A stretch of 64,000 nucleotides of DNA from Ensifer sp. IC3342 (lineage in GTDB: Bacteria > Pseudomonadota > Alphaproteobacteria > Rhizobiales > Rhizobiaceae). Shown piece by piece: positions 43,706 to 53,886 of the stretch. The notes under the pieces were generated by a model. That model did not search any database. It worked only from the letters and a program-made list of their open reading frames with translations, and was not told the origin of the DNA. Location of the stretch: NCBI RefSeq assembly GCF_020193655.1, contig NZ_JADYVE010000004.1, positions 1 to 64,000 of the forward strand, given 5' to 3'. The position numbers and the translations under genes were made by a program. Every line of letters begins with the position of its first letter. Positions within the stretch are counted from its first letter, which is position 1.

Positions 43706-45412
43706 TCAGAGTACGCCTGACGCCGGATCAGCGATCGATTGGCTGTCCACGGCGTGGTATCCGGGGGCGGTGTTTGGTGGCTCGGGCCGCGTGCAGGAGG
43801 CGAACGCGTCGAGCGCACGGTTATAGACCCCGGTCTGAACATCCATCATTCCGAGCACCGTGTGGAACAGATTGTCGTGCGATCTCGGTTGATCGCTCTC
43901 TTTTGCGAGGCAGCCGGTGTCGACCCCCATCGCCGCCTGGTACGGTTTGGAGAACCAGGCGACGAAGGGCACCTGGGTCTGCTCCTTCGGCGCGATGGCA
44001 TAGGGAGCGCCGTGCAAATAGATGCCGCTCTCACCCAGCGACTCGCCGTGATCAGACATGTAGATCATCGCACCGGCAACGCGATCCTGATGCTTTTCCA
44101 AGAGCTTCGCGACGCTTGCGAGAACGTGATCGGTGTAAAGGATGGTGTTGTCATAGGCGTTGACGATCTCGGCTCTGGAGCAGCGCATCAGCTCCGCCGT
44201 GCGGCAGTCGGGCGTGAAGCGGCGGAACGCCTCGGGATAACGCTGATGGTAAGCCGGCCCGTGGCTGCCGAGCTGGTGCAGGACGATGACGCTATTTCCA
44301 GTCGTAACGCCGAGCTTGCGATCCAGTTCATCGAGGAAGATTTCATCGAGGCATTCGCCCTTACTGCACAGCGGGCTATTCTTCTGCTTCGTCATGCTGG
44401 CGAAACTGATGAGGTCGGCTATGCCCTTGCTGCCGGTGTTGTTATCCCACCAGCTCACGGATACACCGGCGTGGGTGAGGACGTTGACGAGGTTTTCGGT
44501 CGAGCGCGCCTTCCAGTCGCTGTATTCGGCACGCCGGTAGACAGAAAACATGCAGGGCAGCGAGACTGCCGTCGCCGTGCCGCAGCTCGTCGTATTGGAG
44601 TAGTTGACGACGCCGAGCGCCTTCAGTTCCGGATTGGTCTCGCGGTCGTAACCGTCGAGCGAAAAATTCATCGCCCGGGCCGTCTCCCCGGCAACCACGA
44701 CAACGACCACGGGTTTTCCGACCTTTGCAATACGACCGCCTTGATGTGCGTCGGTGCCGAGTGGTTGGACGACGAGATTGCGCTCCCGATAGGTCGACAG
44801 GCCGTAGCGTGCCGCCGCGACAAGCGGCCCGGTGGGATTGAACCTTTTCATCAGATCCGTGTGCTCGCGCAGCACATAAGCAAATGTGGCGAAGTTCGAA
44901 TAGATCAGGCCACCGGCGGCAACGAGCGCGACGGCCACGAAAAGTAAATTGACGATAAACTTTGGCAGGAAACGACGATGGCGGATCTTGACCCACGCCA
45001 CGATGAGCGAGGGAATCAGGGCATAGACCACCAGGTGCTGCGCAAGACTGCCCGTCAGGAGATGGCTGGCCTCGGCCGGTGTCGTAACGGCAGCATTGCC
45101 GATCATGCCCCTGTCGATAATGACGCCGAATGTGTCGGCGAAATAGGAAGCGGAAGCCGATACCACGACGAAGAAGATCAGTGCAGGCTTCATCAGATAT
45201 TTGACTGACATAGGGATCAGTATGGAAAACAGCGCCAGGTAGAGCGCCGCGCCGAAGATTAGCAGGCTCGCCTTCGAAGCTCCGAAATAGCGCTCCCCAT
45301 GGGCCCAGAAGGAGTTGTTGGTCGCCAGAAGCAAATAGGCGGCGGCGATGGCGGTCAAGGCTACGCTGCCGATCTCGGGCCGGCGAATTCTTGAAAAGGT
45401 CAAAACACTCAT
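43706..45412 (-). CDS. eptA: Lipid A phosphoethanolamine transferase (EptA-like)
   Basis: A 568-residue inner-membrane enzyme. About five N-terminal helices (residues 15-175) anchor a periplasmic sulfatase-fold domain. The catalytic Thr is in NTTSCGTATAVSLPCMFS, with metal ligands in VVAGETARAMNF (Glu) and YMSDHGESLGE. LHQLGSHGPAYHQRYP is also conserved in the family. It transfers phosphoethanolamine to lipid A, lowering surface charge and polymyxin binding. The ATG at 45412 is chosen because the preceding 26 codons lack any hydrophobic or conserved part. It is divergent from a PmrAB-like two-component pair. Confidence 0.9.
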   Translation of the reverse strand: MSVLTFSRIRRPEIGSVALTAIAAAYLLLATNNSFWAHGERYFGASKASLLIFGAALYLALFSILIPMSVKYLMKPALIFFVVVSASASYFADTFGVIIDRGMIGNAAVTTPAEASHLLTGSLAQHLVVYALIPSLIVAWVKIRHRRFLPKFIVNLLFVAVALVAAGGLIYSNFATFAYVLREHTDLMKRFNPTGPLVAAARYGLSTYRERNLVVQPLGTDAHQGGRIAKVGKPVVVVVVAGETARAMNFSLDGYDRETNPELKALGVVNYSNTTSCGTATAVSLPCMFSVYRRAEYSDWKARSTENLVNVLTHAGVSVSWWDNNTGSKGIADLISFASMTKQKNSPLCSKGECLDEIFLDELDRKLGVTTGNSVIVLHQLGSHGPAYHQRYPEAFRRFTPDCRTAELMRCSRAEIVNAYDNTILYTDHVLASVAKLLEKHQDRVAGAMIYMSDHGESLGESGIYLHGAPYAIAPKEQTQVPFVAWFSKPYQAAMGVDTGCLAKESDQPRSHDNLFHTVLGMMDVQTGVYNRALDAFASCTRPEPPNTAPGYHAVDSQSIADPASGVL

Positions 45413-45748
45413 CTCCAAAAGGACGAACGGGCCGGGCAGCGCCGAAGCGCACCAGCTGTGCTTGGCGGCGTGCAGCCGAAATGCCGCCACGCCTTAAGTC
45501 CTTCCGGCAGTACGGCGGGCAAGCTGTCGAAGTCCTGTCGGAGATGGCTGGGGTTTGTGCCGCGGAACGAAGCCGGCATTTTTTGAAGAAGCGGACAGCT
45601 ATTTGACAGCTTTAGCGGTTTGTTTTGCGGGGGCATTCACCTCCCCACTTGGGTACTTCTGCCGCCCCCGTCGAAAGTTGGCACCTCAAGGAAAACCTCA
45701 TATGGTCGATGGTGACCGGTCGTAAGAAGGCTTGATCCAGGAAACCAT
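45413..45748. promoter_or_regulatory. Divergent promoter region eptA / two-component pair
   Basis: This 336-bp gap holds promoters for both directions. Two similar strings, TTAAGTCCTTCCGG (about 45494-45507) and GAAGTCCTGTCGGAG (about 45529-45543), are spaced some 35 bp apart and could be binding sites for the response regulator. I see no gene. Confidence 0.4.
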
Positions 45749-46423
45749 ATGCGCCTCCTGCTCGTGGAAGACAGCCCCCGCCTCATCGAGCTCGTGGGAG
45801 AGACGATGCGCGACGCCGGCTGGCGACTTGATGCGGTCTCGACACTCCACGATGCCGAGGCGGCAATCGCCGCCCGGGAACATGATCTCGTGCTTCTCGA
45901 CCTCGGACTGCCGGACGGTGACGGTCTCGATCTCTTGAAGTGGATCCGGCATGAGCATCCCGGGCTTCCAGTCTTGATCATAACCGCCCGGGGATCGGTC
46001 GATGAACGCATCATGGGGCTCGACGCCGGCGCCGACGATTATCTCGTCAAACCCTTCCATCATCGCGAATTGCTCTCGCGCTGCCGGGCCATGCTGAGGC
46101 GCAATCCGCATGCGATACAGCCGGTGTTGGAGGCCGGTGCCCTACGCTACGATCCGGCGACGGCAGACCTCACATGCGACGGCGCCCTCGTGCCGCTGCC
46201 TCCGCGCGAGCGCTCCCTGATCGAGATTCTGATGCGCGAGGTCGGCCGCGTCGTTCCGAAGCGCCGGCTCGAGACGGCACTTTCGGAATACGGGCAGGAG
46301 ATCAGTTCCAACGCACTCGAACTTGCCGTTTCCAGGGTGCGCAAACGGCTGCAGCCGCTCGCAACCGGAGTGCAGATCGAGACCGTGCGTGGAATTGGCT
46401 ACCTGCTCAGGGCGGGTTCATGA
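45749..46423 (+). CDS. OmpR-family response regulator (PmrA/QseB-like)
   Basis: A 224-residue regulator. The receiver has ED at 7-8, Asp51 in LLDLGLPDGDGL, Thr in IITARG and Lys in LVKPFHHRELLSRC. The winged helix contains PLPPRERSLIEILMREVGRVVPKRRLE and SNALELAVSRVRKRL. It most resembles the PmrA/QseB/TctD branch. It overlaps the kinase gene by 4 bp. The divergent eptA-like gene is its likely target. Confidence 0.9.
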   Translation: MRLLLVEDSPRLIELVGETMRDAGWRLDAVSTLHDAEAAIAAREHDLVLLDLGLPDGDGLDLLKWIRHEHPGLPVLIITARGSVDERIMGLDAGADDYLVKPFHHRELLSRCRAMLRRNPHAIQPVLEAGALRYDPATADLTCDGALVPLPPRERSLIEILMREVGRVVPKRRLETALSEYGQEISSNALELAVSRVRKRLQPLATGVQIETVRGIGYLLRAGS

Positions 46424-47772
46424 AAAGAAGAAATCCGTCGCTGATCGGGATCGTCGCTCGCCGCGTCATCGCCTTCTCGCTTCTCGCGATGGCGCTGCAG
46501 ATCGGTGTCGTCTTCGCCGACTATTGGTTCGACGATGACAAGCTCAGCGTGCTCATGCTGCAGCAGGAGACCGAGACCCTATCAAGGAGGATCGTGAACC
46601 AGGATGGCGTCCTGACCTACAAGCCGGATCATGAATTGCGGGAGCGCTATCTGGAGCGCCAGGGCCGAGATGGCGCGATCTACGTCCGGGTGCGCACAGC
46701 CTCCGGCTCCGTGCTCTTCTCCAATTGCACGACGGAGTGCGCGGCGCACTTTCTGCCCTTGAGCGTCAATGTACCGAATTTCTGGAAGCGGCTGATCGAG
46801 CCCGGCAAGCCCTTCAGCGTCGCCGGGGGCCAGTCCTTCGAACGCGGAGGCGTACTGGTTCTTGTCGAGCTTGCAATTCTCAAGGACCCGAACGGCTTCA
46901 TGTACAGCGCCCTGCTTCATGAAATGTTCGATTCGATGATCGTGCCTATGACGCTGATGTTCTGCCTCGTCATCGGCGCGACCATCTGGTCGATACGCAG
47001 CGCTCTGCGCCCGGTGGCGTTGGCAGTCAAGGCGGCTGACGCGATCGACCCGCGCGACAGCGGCGCGCGCCTGCCAGCAACCCGCATGCCGCAGGAAATC
47101 GAACGTCTTGTCAGCGCCGTCAATCGACTGCTGGCCCGTGTCGCCGATCTCATCCAGTCGCAAAAGGTGTTTTCGTCCTCGATCGCCCACGAGATACGCA
47201 CGCCCGTCTCGATCGCAAAGATGGAACTGAGCCGCATCGCCGACCCGCGTGCGCGCAATGCCGAACGCGATCTCGACGCGCTCACGCATATCCTCGAGCA
47301 ACTGACGTCGCTTGCCCGGGCCGATGCCGTCGATCCCTCCGCCTATCAGCGCGCAAATCTCTCCCAGATCGGGGCCGAAGTCACGGAGATGACGGCGCCG
47401 TTCGTGTTCGATCAGGAAAAGTCGATCGAATTCGTCGACCATGGCACGACGCCGGTCACCGTCATCCCCGCACTCGTCGAAAACATGCTGCGCAACTTGA
47501 TCGAGAATGCCGTAAAGCATAATCCCCCAGGCACCCGCATCGTGGTGACCTGCGGTCCCGGCCCTTTGGTGTCGGTCGAGGACAATGGTAGTGGGCTGGT
47601 CGATCTGCCGGAGCATCACGAAGATCTGGGCTACGTCAAGCGCTCGGGCCAGCTCGGCCTTGGCTTGAAGATCGTTCACCGGATCAGCGAGTTGCACAGG
47701 GCAAAGATCGCGATCGACACCGCGCCCGATCAGGGGACGAAGGTCACGATCGATTTCGCCGCCGCAGCTTAA
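46420..47772 (+). CDS. Sensor histidine kinase (PmrB/QseC-like)
   Basis: A 450-residue kinase. Helix 1 (about 10-32) and helix 2 (about 165-190) flank a periplasmic domain of some 130 residues that contains a Cys pair (FSNCTTECAAHF). HAMP follows, then HisKA with His257 in SIAHEIRTPVSIAKMEL. The ATPase domain has NLIENAVKHNPPG, VEDNGSGLVD and LGLGLKIVHRISELH. The ATGA overlap with the regulator shows they are one pair. Confidence 0.9.
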   Translation: MKRRNPSLIGIVARRVIAFSLLAMALQIGVVFADYWFDDDKLSVLMLQQETETLSRRIVNQDGVLTYKPDHELRERYLERQGRDGAIYVRVRTASGSVLFSNCTTECAAHFLPLSVNVPNFWKRLIEPGKPFSVAGGQSFERGGVLVLVELAILKDPNGFMYSALLHEMFDSMIVPMTLMFCLVIGATIWSIRSALRPVALAVKAADAIDPRDSGARLPATRMPQEIERLVSAVNRLLARVADLIQSQKVFSSSIAHEIRTPVSIAKMELSRIADPRARNAERDLDALTHILEQLTSLARADAVDPSAYQRANLSQIGAEVTEMTAPFVFDQEKSIEFVDHGTTPVTVIPALVENMLRNLIENAVKHNPPGTRIVVTCGPGPLVSVEDNGSGLVDLPEHHEDLGYVKRSGQLGLGLKIVHRISELHRAKIAIDTAPDQGTKVTIDFAAAA

Positions 47773-48107
47773 GATCCGTTTCGCGAAATGGCTCGGACGT
47801 CGGACGCGACGTGTCCAGTCGGCCCTGCCGGAAACTATGATCGCCAAGGTCGTGCCAGCGATGGCCGATATGGACCTGCATCACATGCCGTGGTTGATAC
47901 AACCGCGTGGTCGGCATCGTGCCTCAGTCCGACGTTATCGCAGCTTTGTTCCAGCGGTGGCTCGACAGCGCCGAGAGGTCGCGGAGCCTCGCCCGAGCAT
48001 TTGGCCAGCTTGAAGCTGGCAATGGCTGCGGGCACTGCCCTCACTATTTCACTTGATCCAGACGGGCCATATCCAACCGGCGAGCGAGCCTCTTTGTCGA
48101 TATAAAT
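47773..48107. other. Intergenic region, no gene seen
   Basis: This 335-bp stretch contains no convincing gene or hairpin. Its right end becomes AT-rich and leads into the promoter of the TetR gene. Confidence 0.5.
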
Positions 48108-48144
48108 TCATTCGATTGACTTATTCGTCTGAATGAGGTAATTT
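48108..48144 (+). promoter_or_regulatory. TetR/CecR promoter and operator
   Basis: An inverted repeat TCATTC (48108-48113) and GAATGA (48131-48136), 17 bp apart, brackets a direct repeat of ATTCG. A -35-like TTGACT (48116-48121) lies within it, with a -10-like TAATTT at 48139-48144. The arrangement suits autorepression by the TetR protein encoded at 48151. Confidence 0.62.
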
Positions 48145-48150
48145 AAAAAT

Positions 48151-48855
48151 ATGACGAAGAACAACGAACCCAATACCCAACCTCGAGCTGACCGCGGCGA
48201 CGCCACGCGGGAGAAGCTCCTCAGCGCCTCCATCGACGTCTTCGGACGCTATGGTTTCGATGGCGCGACGACCCGCACGCTCGCCGATAAGGCGGGGGTC
48301 AACCTGCAAGCCATCCCCTATTATTTTGGAGGCAAGGAAGGCCTCTACATCGCCGCTGCGGAGCACCTCGCCTCGATCATTGGCGGACATGTCGCCGATT
48401 TGCGAAGCGCCATTCTCACGCGCTTCGCAGAACTCGATGCCCGTGCCGAGGAAATGTCTCCCGCCGAGGCACGAGCCTTTCTGACCCAGATGGTCCAGAG
48501 AATGATCGTGCTCTTCGTTAGCGAGCAATCGGAAAGCTGGGCGCGGTTCATCATTCGCGAGCAGATGGAGCCGACCGAGGCTTTTACGCGCATCTACGGC
48601 AGCATCATGCGGCCGATGATCGAGATGGCACGGCGGCTGATCGGCACCATCCTCTGCGACGACCCCGCCTCCGAACACATTCGCCTGAGGACGTTGTCCT
48701 TCGTCGGAAGCGTCCTCGTCTTTCGGATGGCCCATGCCGCCGTCTATGCCCAGCTCGAATGGGAAACCGCCGGGCCGAACGAGCTCGAAGTCCTGCGCCA
48801 TCACGCGGCCGAACTCGTTGCCGTGCTCGGCGCTGAAAGGAACTACACGTCATGA
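48151..48855 (+). CDS. TetR-family regulator (CecR/YbiH-like)
   Basis: A 234-residue repressor. The helix-turn-helix is [55 protein letters not shown]. The C-terminal ligand domain matches the CecR (YbiH) type, with [20 protein letters not shown]. In E. coli CecR controls an HlyD-ABC exporter (ybhGFSR) and affects sensitivity to some antibiotics. The same gene order follows here. It overlaps the next gene by 4 bp. Confidence 0.92.
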   Translation: MTKNNEPNTQPRADRGDATREKLLSASIDVFGRYGFDGATTRTLADKAGVNLQAIPYYFGGKEGLYIAAAEHLASIIGGHVADLRSAILTRFAELDARAEEMSPAEARAFLTQMVQRMIVLFVSEQSESWARFIIREQMEPTEAFTRIYGSIMRPMIEMARRLIGTILCDDPASEHIRLRTLSFVGSVLVFRMAHAAVYAQLEWETAGPNELEVLRHHAAELVAVLGAERNYTS

Positions 48856-49859
48856 AGAAAGTAGCTGTTCCCGCACTCCTTCTCGCCGCCCTTGCGGCCG
48901 GGGGCTGGTGGCTCGACTTGCCGGCGCGGTTCGGCTGGGCCGAGGACAATCGCCAGGCGGTTCTTTACGGCAATGTCGATATCCGCCAGGTGTCGCTCGG
49001 CTTCCGCGTCAGCGGCCGCATCGCAGAGCTGCGTGTCGACGAGGGCGACGCCGTCAAGGATGGCGATGTGATTGCCAGGCTCGATGCCGAGCCGTTCGAG
49101 CAGGCGGTCGACGCGGCCAAGGCGGACGTTGAGGCTTTGAGCGCCACGCTCACCAAGCTCAAGGCCGGTGCGCGGGCCACGGAAATCGCACAGGCGCGCG
49201 CCGTCCATGAAGAACGCCTCGCCGAGCTGGAAAACGCCAAACTCGCCTATGAGCGCGCGCGGCAATTGCGACCGAACGGTACGATCTCCCAGGCGGAGCT
49301 TGACCAGGCGAGTGCCGCGCGCGCCGCCGCCGCAGCCCGCGCGACCTCGGCGCGCGAGGCCTTAGCGCTGCTCGAAGAGGGTAGCCGCGTGGAGGATATC
49401 GCCACGGCGCAAGCACAGGTGAATGCGGCAACGGCGAAGCTCGCCAGTGCCCGGACGTCGCTCAAGGACACCGAGCTTGTCGCGCCGAGCGCCGGCGTCG
49501 TCCTCTCGCGCGTCCGCGAGACCGGCGCCATCGTCTCCCCGGCCGACAATGTCTATGTGCTCTCGCTGACCGAACCGGTCTGGGTTCGCGCCTATGTCGC
49601 AGAACCCGATCTTGGCCGCGTTCACCCGGGTATGAAGGTTACGGTGACATCGGACACCGCCCCCAACAAGGCATATGATGCGACCGTCGGCTTCATCTCT
49701 CCCGTTGCGGAATTTACGCCGAAATCCGTCGAGACACCTGAACTCAGGACGGATCTCGTCTATCGGCTCAGGATTGTGGTCACCAATCCCGGTGCGGACC
49801 TGCGCCAGGGCATGCCGGTCACCATTCATCTGCCGGCGGCCGCGGAGGCTATGTCATGA
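48852..49859 (+). CDS. HlyD-type membrane fusion protein (YbhG-like)
   Basis: A 335-residue adaptor with one N-terminal anchor (about 4-22). It has the lipoyl half [21 protein letters not shown], a coiled-coil hairpin (about 85-190, rich in Ala, Glu, Arg), the second half [20 protein letters not shown], and a beta-barrel [19 protein letters not shown]. It bridges the ABC permeases to the periplasm or an outer-membrane channel. Start and stop overlap both neighbours by 4 bp. Confidence 0.92.
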   Translation: MKKVAVPALLLAALAAGGWWLDLPARFGWAEDNRQAVLYGNVDIRQVSLGFRVSGRIAELRVDEGDAVKDGDVIARLDAEPFEQAVDAAKADVEALSATLTKLKAGARATEIAQARAVHEERLAELENAKLAYERARQLRPNGTISQAELDQASAARAAAAARATSAREALALLEEGSRVEDIATAQAQVNAATAKLASARTSLKDTELVAPSAGVVLSRVRETGAIVSPADNVYVLSLTEPVWVRAYVAEPDLGRVHPGMKVTVTSDTAPNKAYDATVGFISPVAEFTPKSVETPELRTDLVYRLRIVVTNPGADLRQGMPVTIHLPAAAEAMS

Positions 49860-51616
49860 CGGCCGCTGCCCCTGATGGTGCTGCCATCACCGACTCCTTC
49901 GTGCGGTTGACAGGTGTCACCAAGCAGTTCGGTGCCCCGGCGCCTGCGCTCGACGCCATCGACGGTACGATCGCTGGCGGGCGGATCACCGGCCTCGTCG
50001 GCCCTGATGGCGCCGGCAAGACGACACTGATCCGCCTGATGACCGGGCTCATGCTTCCGGATGCGGGCACCGTCCAGGTGCTTGGCTACGACACGCGTAC
50101 GGATCCGGCGAGCATCCAGGCGGCAATAGGCTACATGCCGCAGCGCTTCGGCCTCTACGAAGACCTCTCGGTTCAGGAAAATCTCGATCTCTATGCCGAC
50201 CTGCGCGGCCTGCCCAAGGACGAGCGCACCGTGACGTTCGCCGAACTGCTCGAATTTACCGATCTCAGGCGCTTCACGACGCGTCTTGCCGGAAAGCTCT
50301 CCGGCGGCATGAAGCAGAAGCTCGGTCTTGCCTGCGCGTTGCTGCGCAAGCCGCGCCTGCTGCTGCTCGACGAGCCAGGCGTCGGCGTCGATCCGATTTC
50401 GCGGCGCGATCTCTGGAAGATGGTCGAAAACCTGACAGCCGAAGGCATCGGTGTCGTCTGGTCGACGGCCTATCTCGAAGAGGCTGAGGCCTGCGACCAC
50501 GTCTTTCTGCTCAATCAGGGCAGACTGCTTTTCGCCGGCGCACCGGAGGAAATGACGAGCCGCGTGGCGGAGCGTGTCTTTCGGGTAAGCGGCATCGAAG
50601 GTCGCCGCCGCGAGAAGCTTGCGCGCCTTCTCGACGACGAAAGCGTGGTCGACGGTGTGATTCAGGGCGAGGCGATCCGACTCGTGATGAAGGCGGGTAT
50701 CGAGCCTCCGTCGCTCGCCAGCAACGGTGCCGCGACGGCCTCGCGCGCCGACATAACGCCGCCCCGCTTCGAGGATGCCTTTGTCGACATGCTTGGCGGT
50801 GGCCCCGGTGGCCGCTCTCGGCTTGCGGAAACGCAAAGGACCTTTGCCGCGGGAGAGGGCAAGGCGGTGATCGAGGCGCGCGGCCTGACGAAACGCTTCG
50901 GCGACTTCACCGCCGCCGACAACATCACTTTCGATATCCCGCGCGGCCAGATTTTCGGCCTCTTGGGTCCGAACGGCGCCGGCAAGTCGACCACATTCAA
51001 GATGCTCTGCGGCCTGCTGAAGCCGACGGCGGGCGAAGGCCGGGTCGCGGGCTTCGATCTCAGGCGCGATGCTGCCGAAGCACGCAACCGGCTCGGCTAC
51101 ATGGCGCAGAAGTTCTCGCTCTATGGCGATCTCAGCGTCATCCAGAACCTCAATTTCTTTGCGGGCGCCTACGGGCTTTCCGGCGCGAGACGCCGCGAGC
51201 GCATCGAGCTGATGACTGAGATCTTTGACTTCCGGTCGATCCACGACATGTCCGCCAAGGACCTGCCGCTCGGCCTCAAGCAGCGCCTGGCGCTTGCCTG
51301 CGCTGTGCTGCACGAGCCGGAAGTGCTCTTTCTCGACGAACCGACATCGGGCGTCGATCCGATCACCCGGCGCGAGTTTTGGACCCACATCAACGGCCTC
51401 GTGGAAAAAGGCGTAACCGTTCTCGTCACCACCCACTTCATGGACGAGGCAGAATATTGCGACCGCATCTCGCTGATTTATCGCGGCCGGTCGATCGCGC
51501 TCGGCTCGCCGGACGAGATGAAGGCGCGCGTCGCCAACAAGGATCTCCAGGACCCGACGATGGAAGATGCCTTCATCGCGCTCGTCCAGGCTTCGGATGC
51601 GAGGGACGCGGCATGA
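49856..51616 (+). CDS. ABC exporter ATPase, double domain (YbhF-like)
   Basis: A 586-residue protein with two ATPase domains. Domain 1 has [17 protein letters not shown] (Walker A with an unusual Asp), [17 protein letters not shown] and [12 protein letters not shown]. Domain 2 has [14 protein letters not shown], a degenerate signature [16 protein letters not shown] in place of LSGGQ, and [12 protein letters not shown]. The asymmetry suggests one weak ATP site, as in some other double-domain exporters. It powers the two permeases that follow. Confidence 0.92.
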   Translation: MTAAAPDGAAITDSFVRLTGVTKQFGAPAPALDAIDGTIAGGRITGLVGPDGAGKTTLIRLMTGLMLPDAGTVQVLGYDTRTDPASIQAAIGYMPQRFGLYEDLSVQENLDLYADLRGLPKDERTVTFAELLEFTDLRRFTTRLAGKLSGGMKQKLGLACALLRKPRLLLLDEPGVGVDPISRRDLWKMVENLTAEGIGVVWSTAYLEEAEACDHVFLLNQGRLLFAGAPEEMTSRVAERVFRVSGIEGRRREKLARLLDDESVVDGVIQGEAIRLVMKAGIEPPSLASNGAATASRADITPPRFEDAFVDMLGGGPGGRSRLAETQRTFAAGEGKAVIEARGLTKRFGDFTAADNITFDIPRGQIFGLLGPNGAGKSTTFKMLCGLLKPTAGEGRVAGFDLRRDAAEARNRLGYMAQKFSLYGDLSVIQNLNFFAGAYGLSGARRRERIELMTEIFDFRSIHDMSAKDLPLGLKQRLALACAVLHEPEVLFLDEPTSGVDPITRREFWTHINGLVEKGVTVLVTTHFMDEAEYCDRISLIYRGRSIALGSPDEMKARVANKDLQDPTMEDAFIALVQASDARDAA

Positions 51617-52767
51617 ACGAGAGCCGGAAGGGTGACAGCCCTGAGGAGCGTGGCGGCAGAGCAAGGCGCTTTGCCGCCCTCGTGCGCAAGGAAAGCTATC
51701 AGATCGTGCGCGACCCGAGCAGCATACTGATCGCCTTCGTGCTGCCGCTGATCCTGCTCTTTCTCTTCGGCTATGGCGTTTCGCTCGACACGACGCGGAC
51801 GCGCGTCGGGCTGGTGGTCGAAGAAGCAACGCCGTTGACGCGCGACCTCGCCGCAAGCTTTCAGGGGTCGCGCTATTTCGCTGTCGTCAACGGCCACGAC
51901 CGCCGTGAATTCGAGGATGATCTCGTGCTTGGCCGCGTGCGCGGCATCCTAGTGATTCCGGCCGGCTTTGCGGCGGACCACGCCGCAGGACGCCATCCGG
52001 CGATCCAGGTCATAGTCGACGGCTCGGACCCGAACACGGCGAATTTCGTCCAGAACTACGCGCAGGGTACAGTCGCCAACTGGGAGCGCCAGCGTTTCAG
52101 CGAGGGCGTGGGGCGCGCGCCGGCGATTGCTGCCGAACAACGCTTCTGGTTCAACCCGGAACTGACAAGCCGCAATTTCCTTGTTCCCGGATCAATCGCG
52201 ATCGTCATGACGCTCGTCGGCACCCTGCTGACTTCGCTGGTCGTGGCGCGGGAATGGGAGCGTGGCACAATGGAGGCGATGATGGCGACACCGGTCTCCG
52301 CCGCCGAGCTCCTTGCCGGCAAGCTCTTGCCCTATTTCATTCTCGGGCTCACCTCGATGACGCTCTGCGTGCTGCTCGCCGTCTTTCTGTTCGGCGTGCC
52401 TTTCCGCGGTTCGGTGGCGGCGCTCTACGCGCTCTCCGCCACGTTCCTCATGCCGGCGCTCGGCCAGGGTTTGCTGATCTCGGCTGCCACCAAGAACCAA
52501 TTCCTCGCCTCGCAGCTCGCGCTGATAACAGCCTTCCTGCCGGCTTTCCTGCTTTCCGGTTTCCTCTTCGAGATCAATTCCATGCCGACAGTCATCCAGT
52601 GGATCACCTTCATCGTGCCGGCTAGCTATCTGATCCCCAGCCTGCAGACGGTGTTTCTGGCCGGGGATATCTGGCCGATGTTCGCGCGCGCGATCGCGGT
52701 CATGCTTCTGATCGGCAGCGTCTTCTTCGCGCTTGCCGCACGCAGCACCAGAAAGAGGATCGGCTAA
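51613..52767 (+). CDS. ABC-2 type permease (YbhS-like)
   Basis: A 384-residue ABC-2 exporter permease. Helix 1 is ILIAFVLPLILLFLFGYGVSL, followed by a large periplasmic domain (residues 55-180) and five helices in the C-terminal half, with the motif VAREWERGTMEAMMATPVSAAELLAGKLLPYF. The start overlaps the ATPase stop. It pairs with the next permease. Confidence 0.92.
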   Translation: MNESRKGDSPEERGGRARRFAALVRKESYQIVRDPSSILIAFVLPLILLFLFGYGVSLDTTRTRVGLVVEEATPLTRDLAASFQGSRYFAVVNGHDRREFEDDLVLGRVRGILVIPAGFAADHAAGRHPAIQVIVDGSDPNTANFVQNYAQGTVANWERQRFSEGVGRAPAIAAEQRFWFNPELTSRNFLVPGSIAIVMTLVGTLLTSLVVAREWERGTMEAMMATPVSAAELLAGKLLPYFILGLTSMTLCVLLAVFLFGVPFRGSVAALYALSATFLMPALGQGLLISAATKNQFLASQLALITAFLPAFLLSGFLFEINSMPTVIQWITFIVPASYLIPSLQTVFLAGDIWPMFARAIAVMLLIGSVFFALAARSTRKRIG

Positions 52768-52768
52768 A

Positions 52769-53881
52769 ATGTGGTGGACACGGCTGAAGGCACTGATCAT
52801 CAAGGAGCTTCTGGCGGTGCTGCGCGACCCGAAGGGCCGCGCCATCCTGATCGGTCCGCCGATCATCCAGCTGCTCGTCTTTTCCTATGCGGCGACGTTG
52901 GAGGTGAAGAACGTCGACCTGATTGTGCTCGATCGCGATACGGGCCAATGGAGCCAGGAACTAGTCCAGCGGATCGGCGGGTCGCCGACCTTCCGAACAA
53001 TCACGGGGGCAAACAGCCCGGCGGAAGTCCGGCTCGCCATAGATACGCAGCGTGTGCTTGCCGCACTGGAGATCGGCCCCACCTTCTCACGCGACATCGA
53101 AGCGGGACGGCCGGCCGAGGTCCAGTTGATCCTCGACGGGCGGCGTTCCAACGCCTCGCAGATCGTTTCCGGTTATCTGAGCCAGATCGTCGGCACGCTC
53201 GCCTCCGAAACCCCCGCGGGAAAACGTGCGGCGTCCGACGTGATCCGGGTCGAGGCGCGCAACTGGTTCAATCCCAACCTCACCTACCAATGGTTCATGG
53301 TGCCGAACCTGGTGGCGAGCATCGCGCTCCTGATCGGGCTGATCGTCACCGCGCTGTCGGTCGCCCGCGAGCGCGAACTCGGCACCTTCGATCAGCTCAT
53401 AGTTTCGCCGTTGCGGACCCACGAAATCCTCATCGGCAAACTGATACCGCCGATGCTGATCGGTCTCTTCCATATTACGGTCTATATTCTCGCGGCCGTG
53501 TTCATCTTCGGCGTGCCGTTGCGCGGCTCGCTCGTGCTGCTTTACGGAAGCGCGATCTTCTACCTCGCTTCCGTTGTCGGGCTCGGCCTTTTCATCTCGG
53601 CACTGTCGATGACACAGCAGCAGGCAATTCTCGGAGCCTTCCTGTTCATGGTTCCAGCCATGCTCTTGTCGGGTTTTGCGACGCCGATCGAGAACATGCC
53701 GTCCTGGCTGCAACCGATCACGCTCGTCAATCCGCTGCGCTATTTCCTGGTGATCGTGAAAGGCGTGTTCCTGAAGGATATCCCGCTCGCCGAGGTCGTG
53801 CATCAGACCGTGCCGCTCTGCCTGATCGCCGTCGTGACACTTTCTGCCGCCGCCTGGCTGTTCCGCAGCAGGCTGGAGTAG
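52769..53881 (+). CDS. ABC-2 type permease (YbhR-like)
   Basis: A 370-residue ABC-2 permease paralogous to the one upstream. It has KELLAVLRDPKGRAILIGPPIIQLLVFSYAATLEV and ARERELGTFDQLIVSPLRTHEILIGKLIPPML. The heterodimer with the preceding protein completes the TetR-HlyD-ATPase-permease-permease exporter. It starts 1 base after the previous stop. Confidence 0.92.
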   Translation: MWWTRLKALIIKELLAVLRDPKGRAILIGPPIIQLLVFSYAATLEVKNVDLIVLDRDTGQWSQELVQRIGGSPTFRTITGANSPAEVRLAIDTQRVLAALEIGPTFSRDIEAGRPAEVQLILDGRRSNASQIVSGYLSQIVGTLASETPAGKRAASDVIRVEARNWFNPNLTYQWFMVPNLVASIALLIGLIVTALSVARERELGTFDQLIVSPLRTHEILIGKLIPPMLIGLFHITVYILAAVFIFGVPLRGSLVLLYGSAIFYLASVVGLGLFISALSMTQQQAILGAFLFMVPAMLLSGFATPIENMPSWLQPITLVNPLRYFLVIVKGVFLKDIPLAEVVHQTVPLCLIAVVTLSAAAWLFRSRLE

Positions 53882-53886
53882 CAAGG

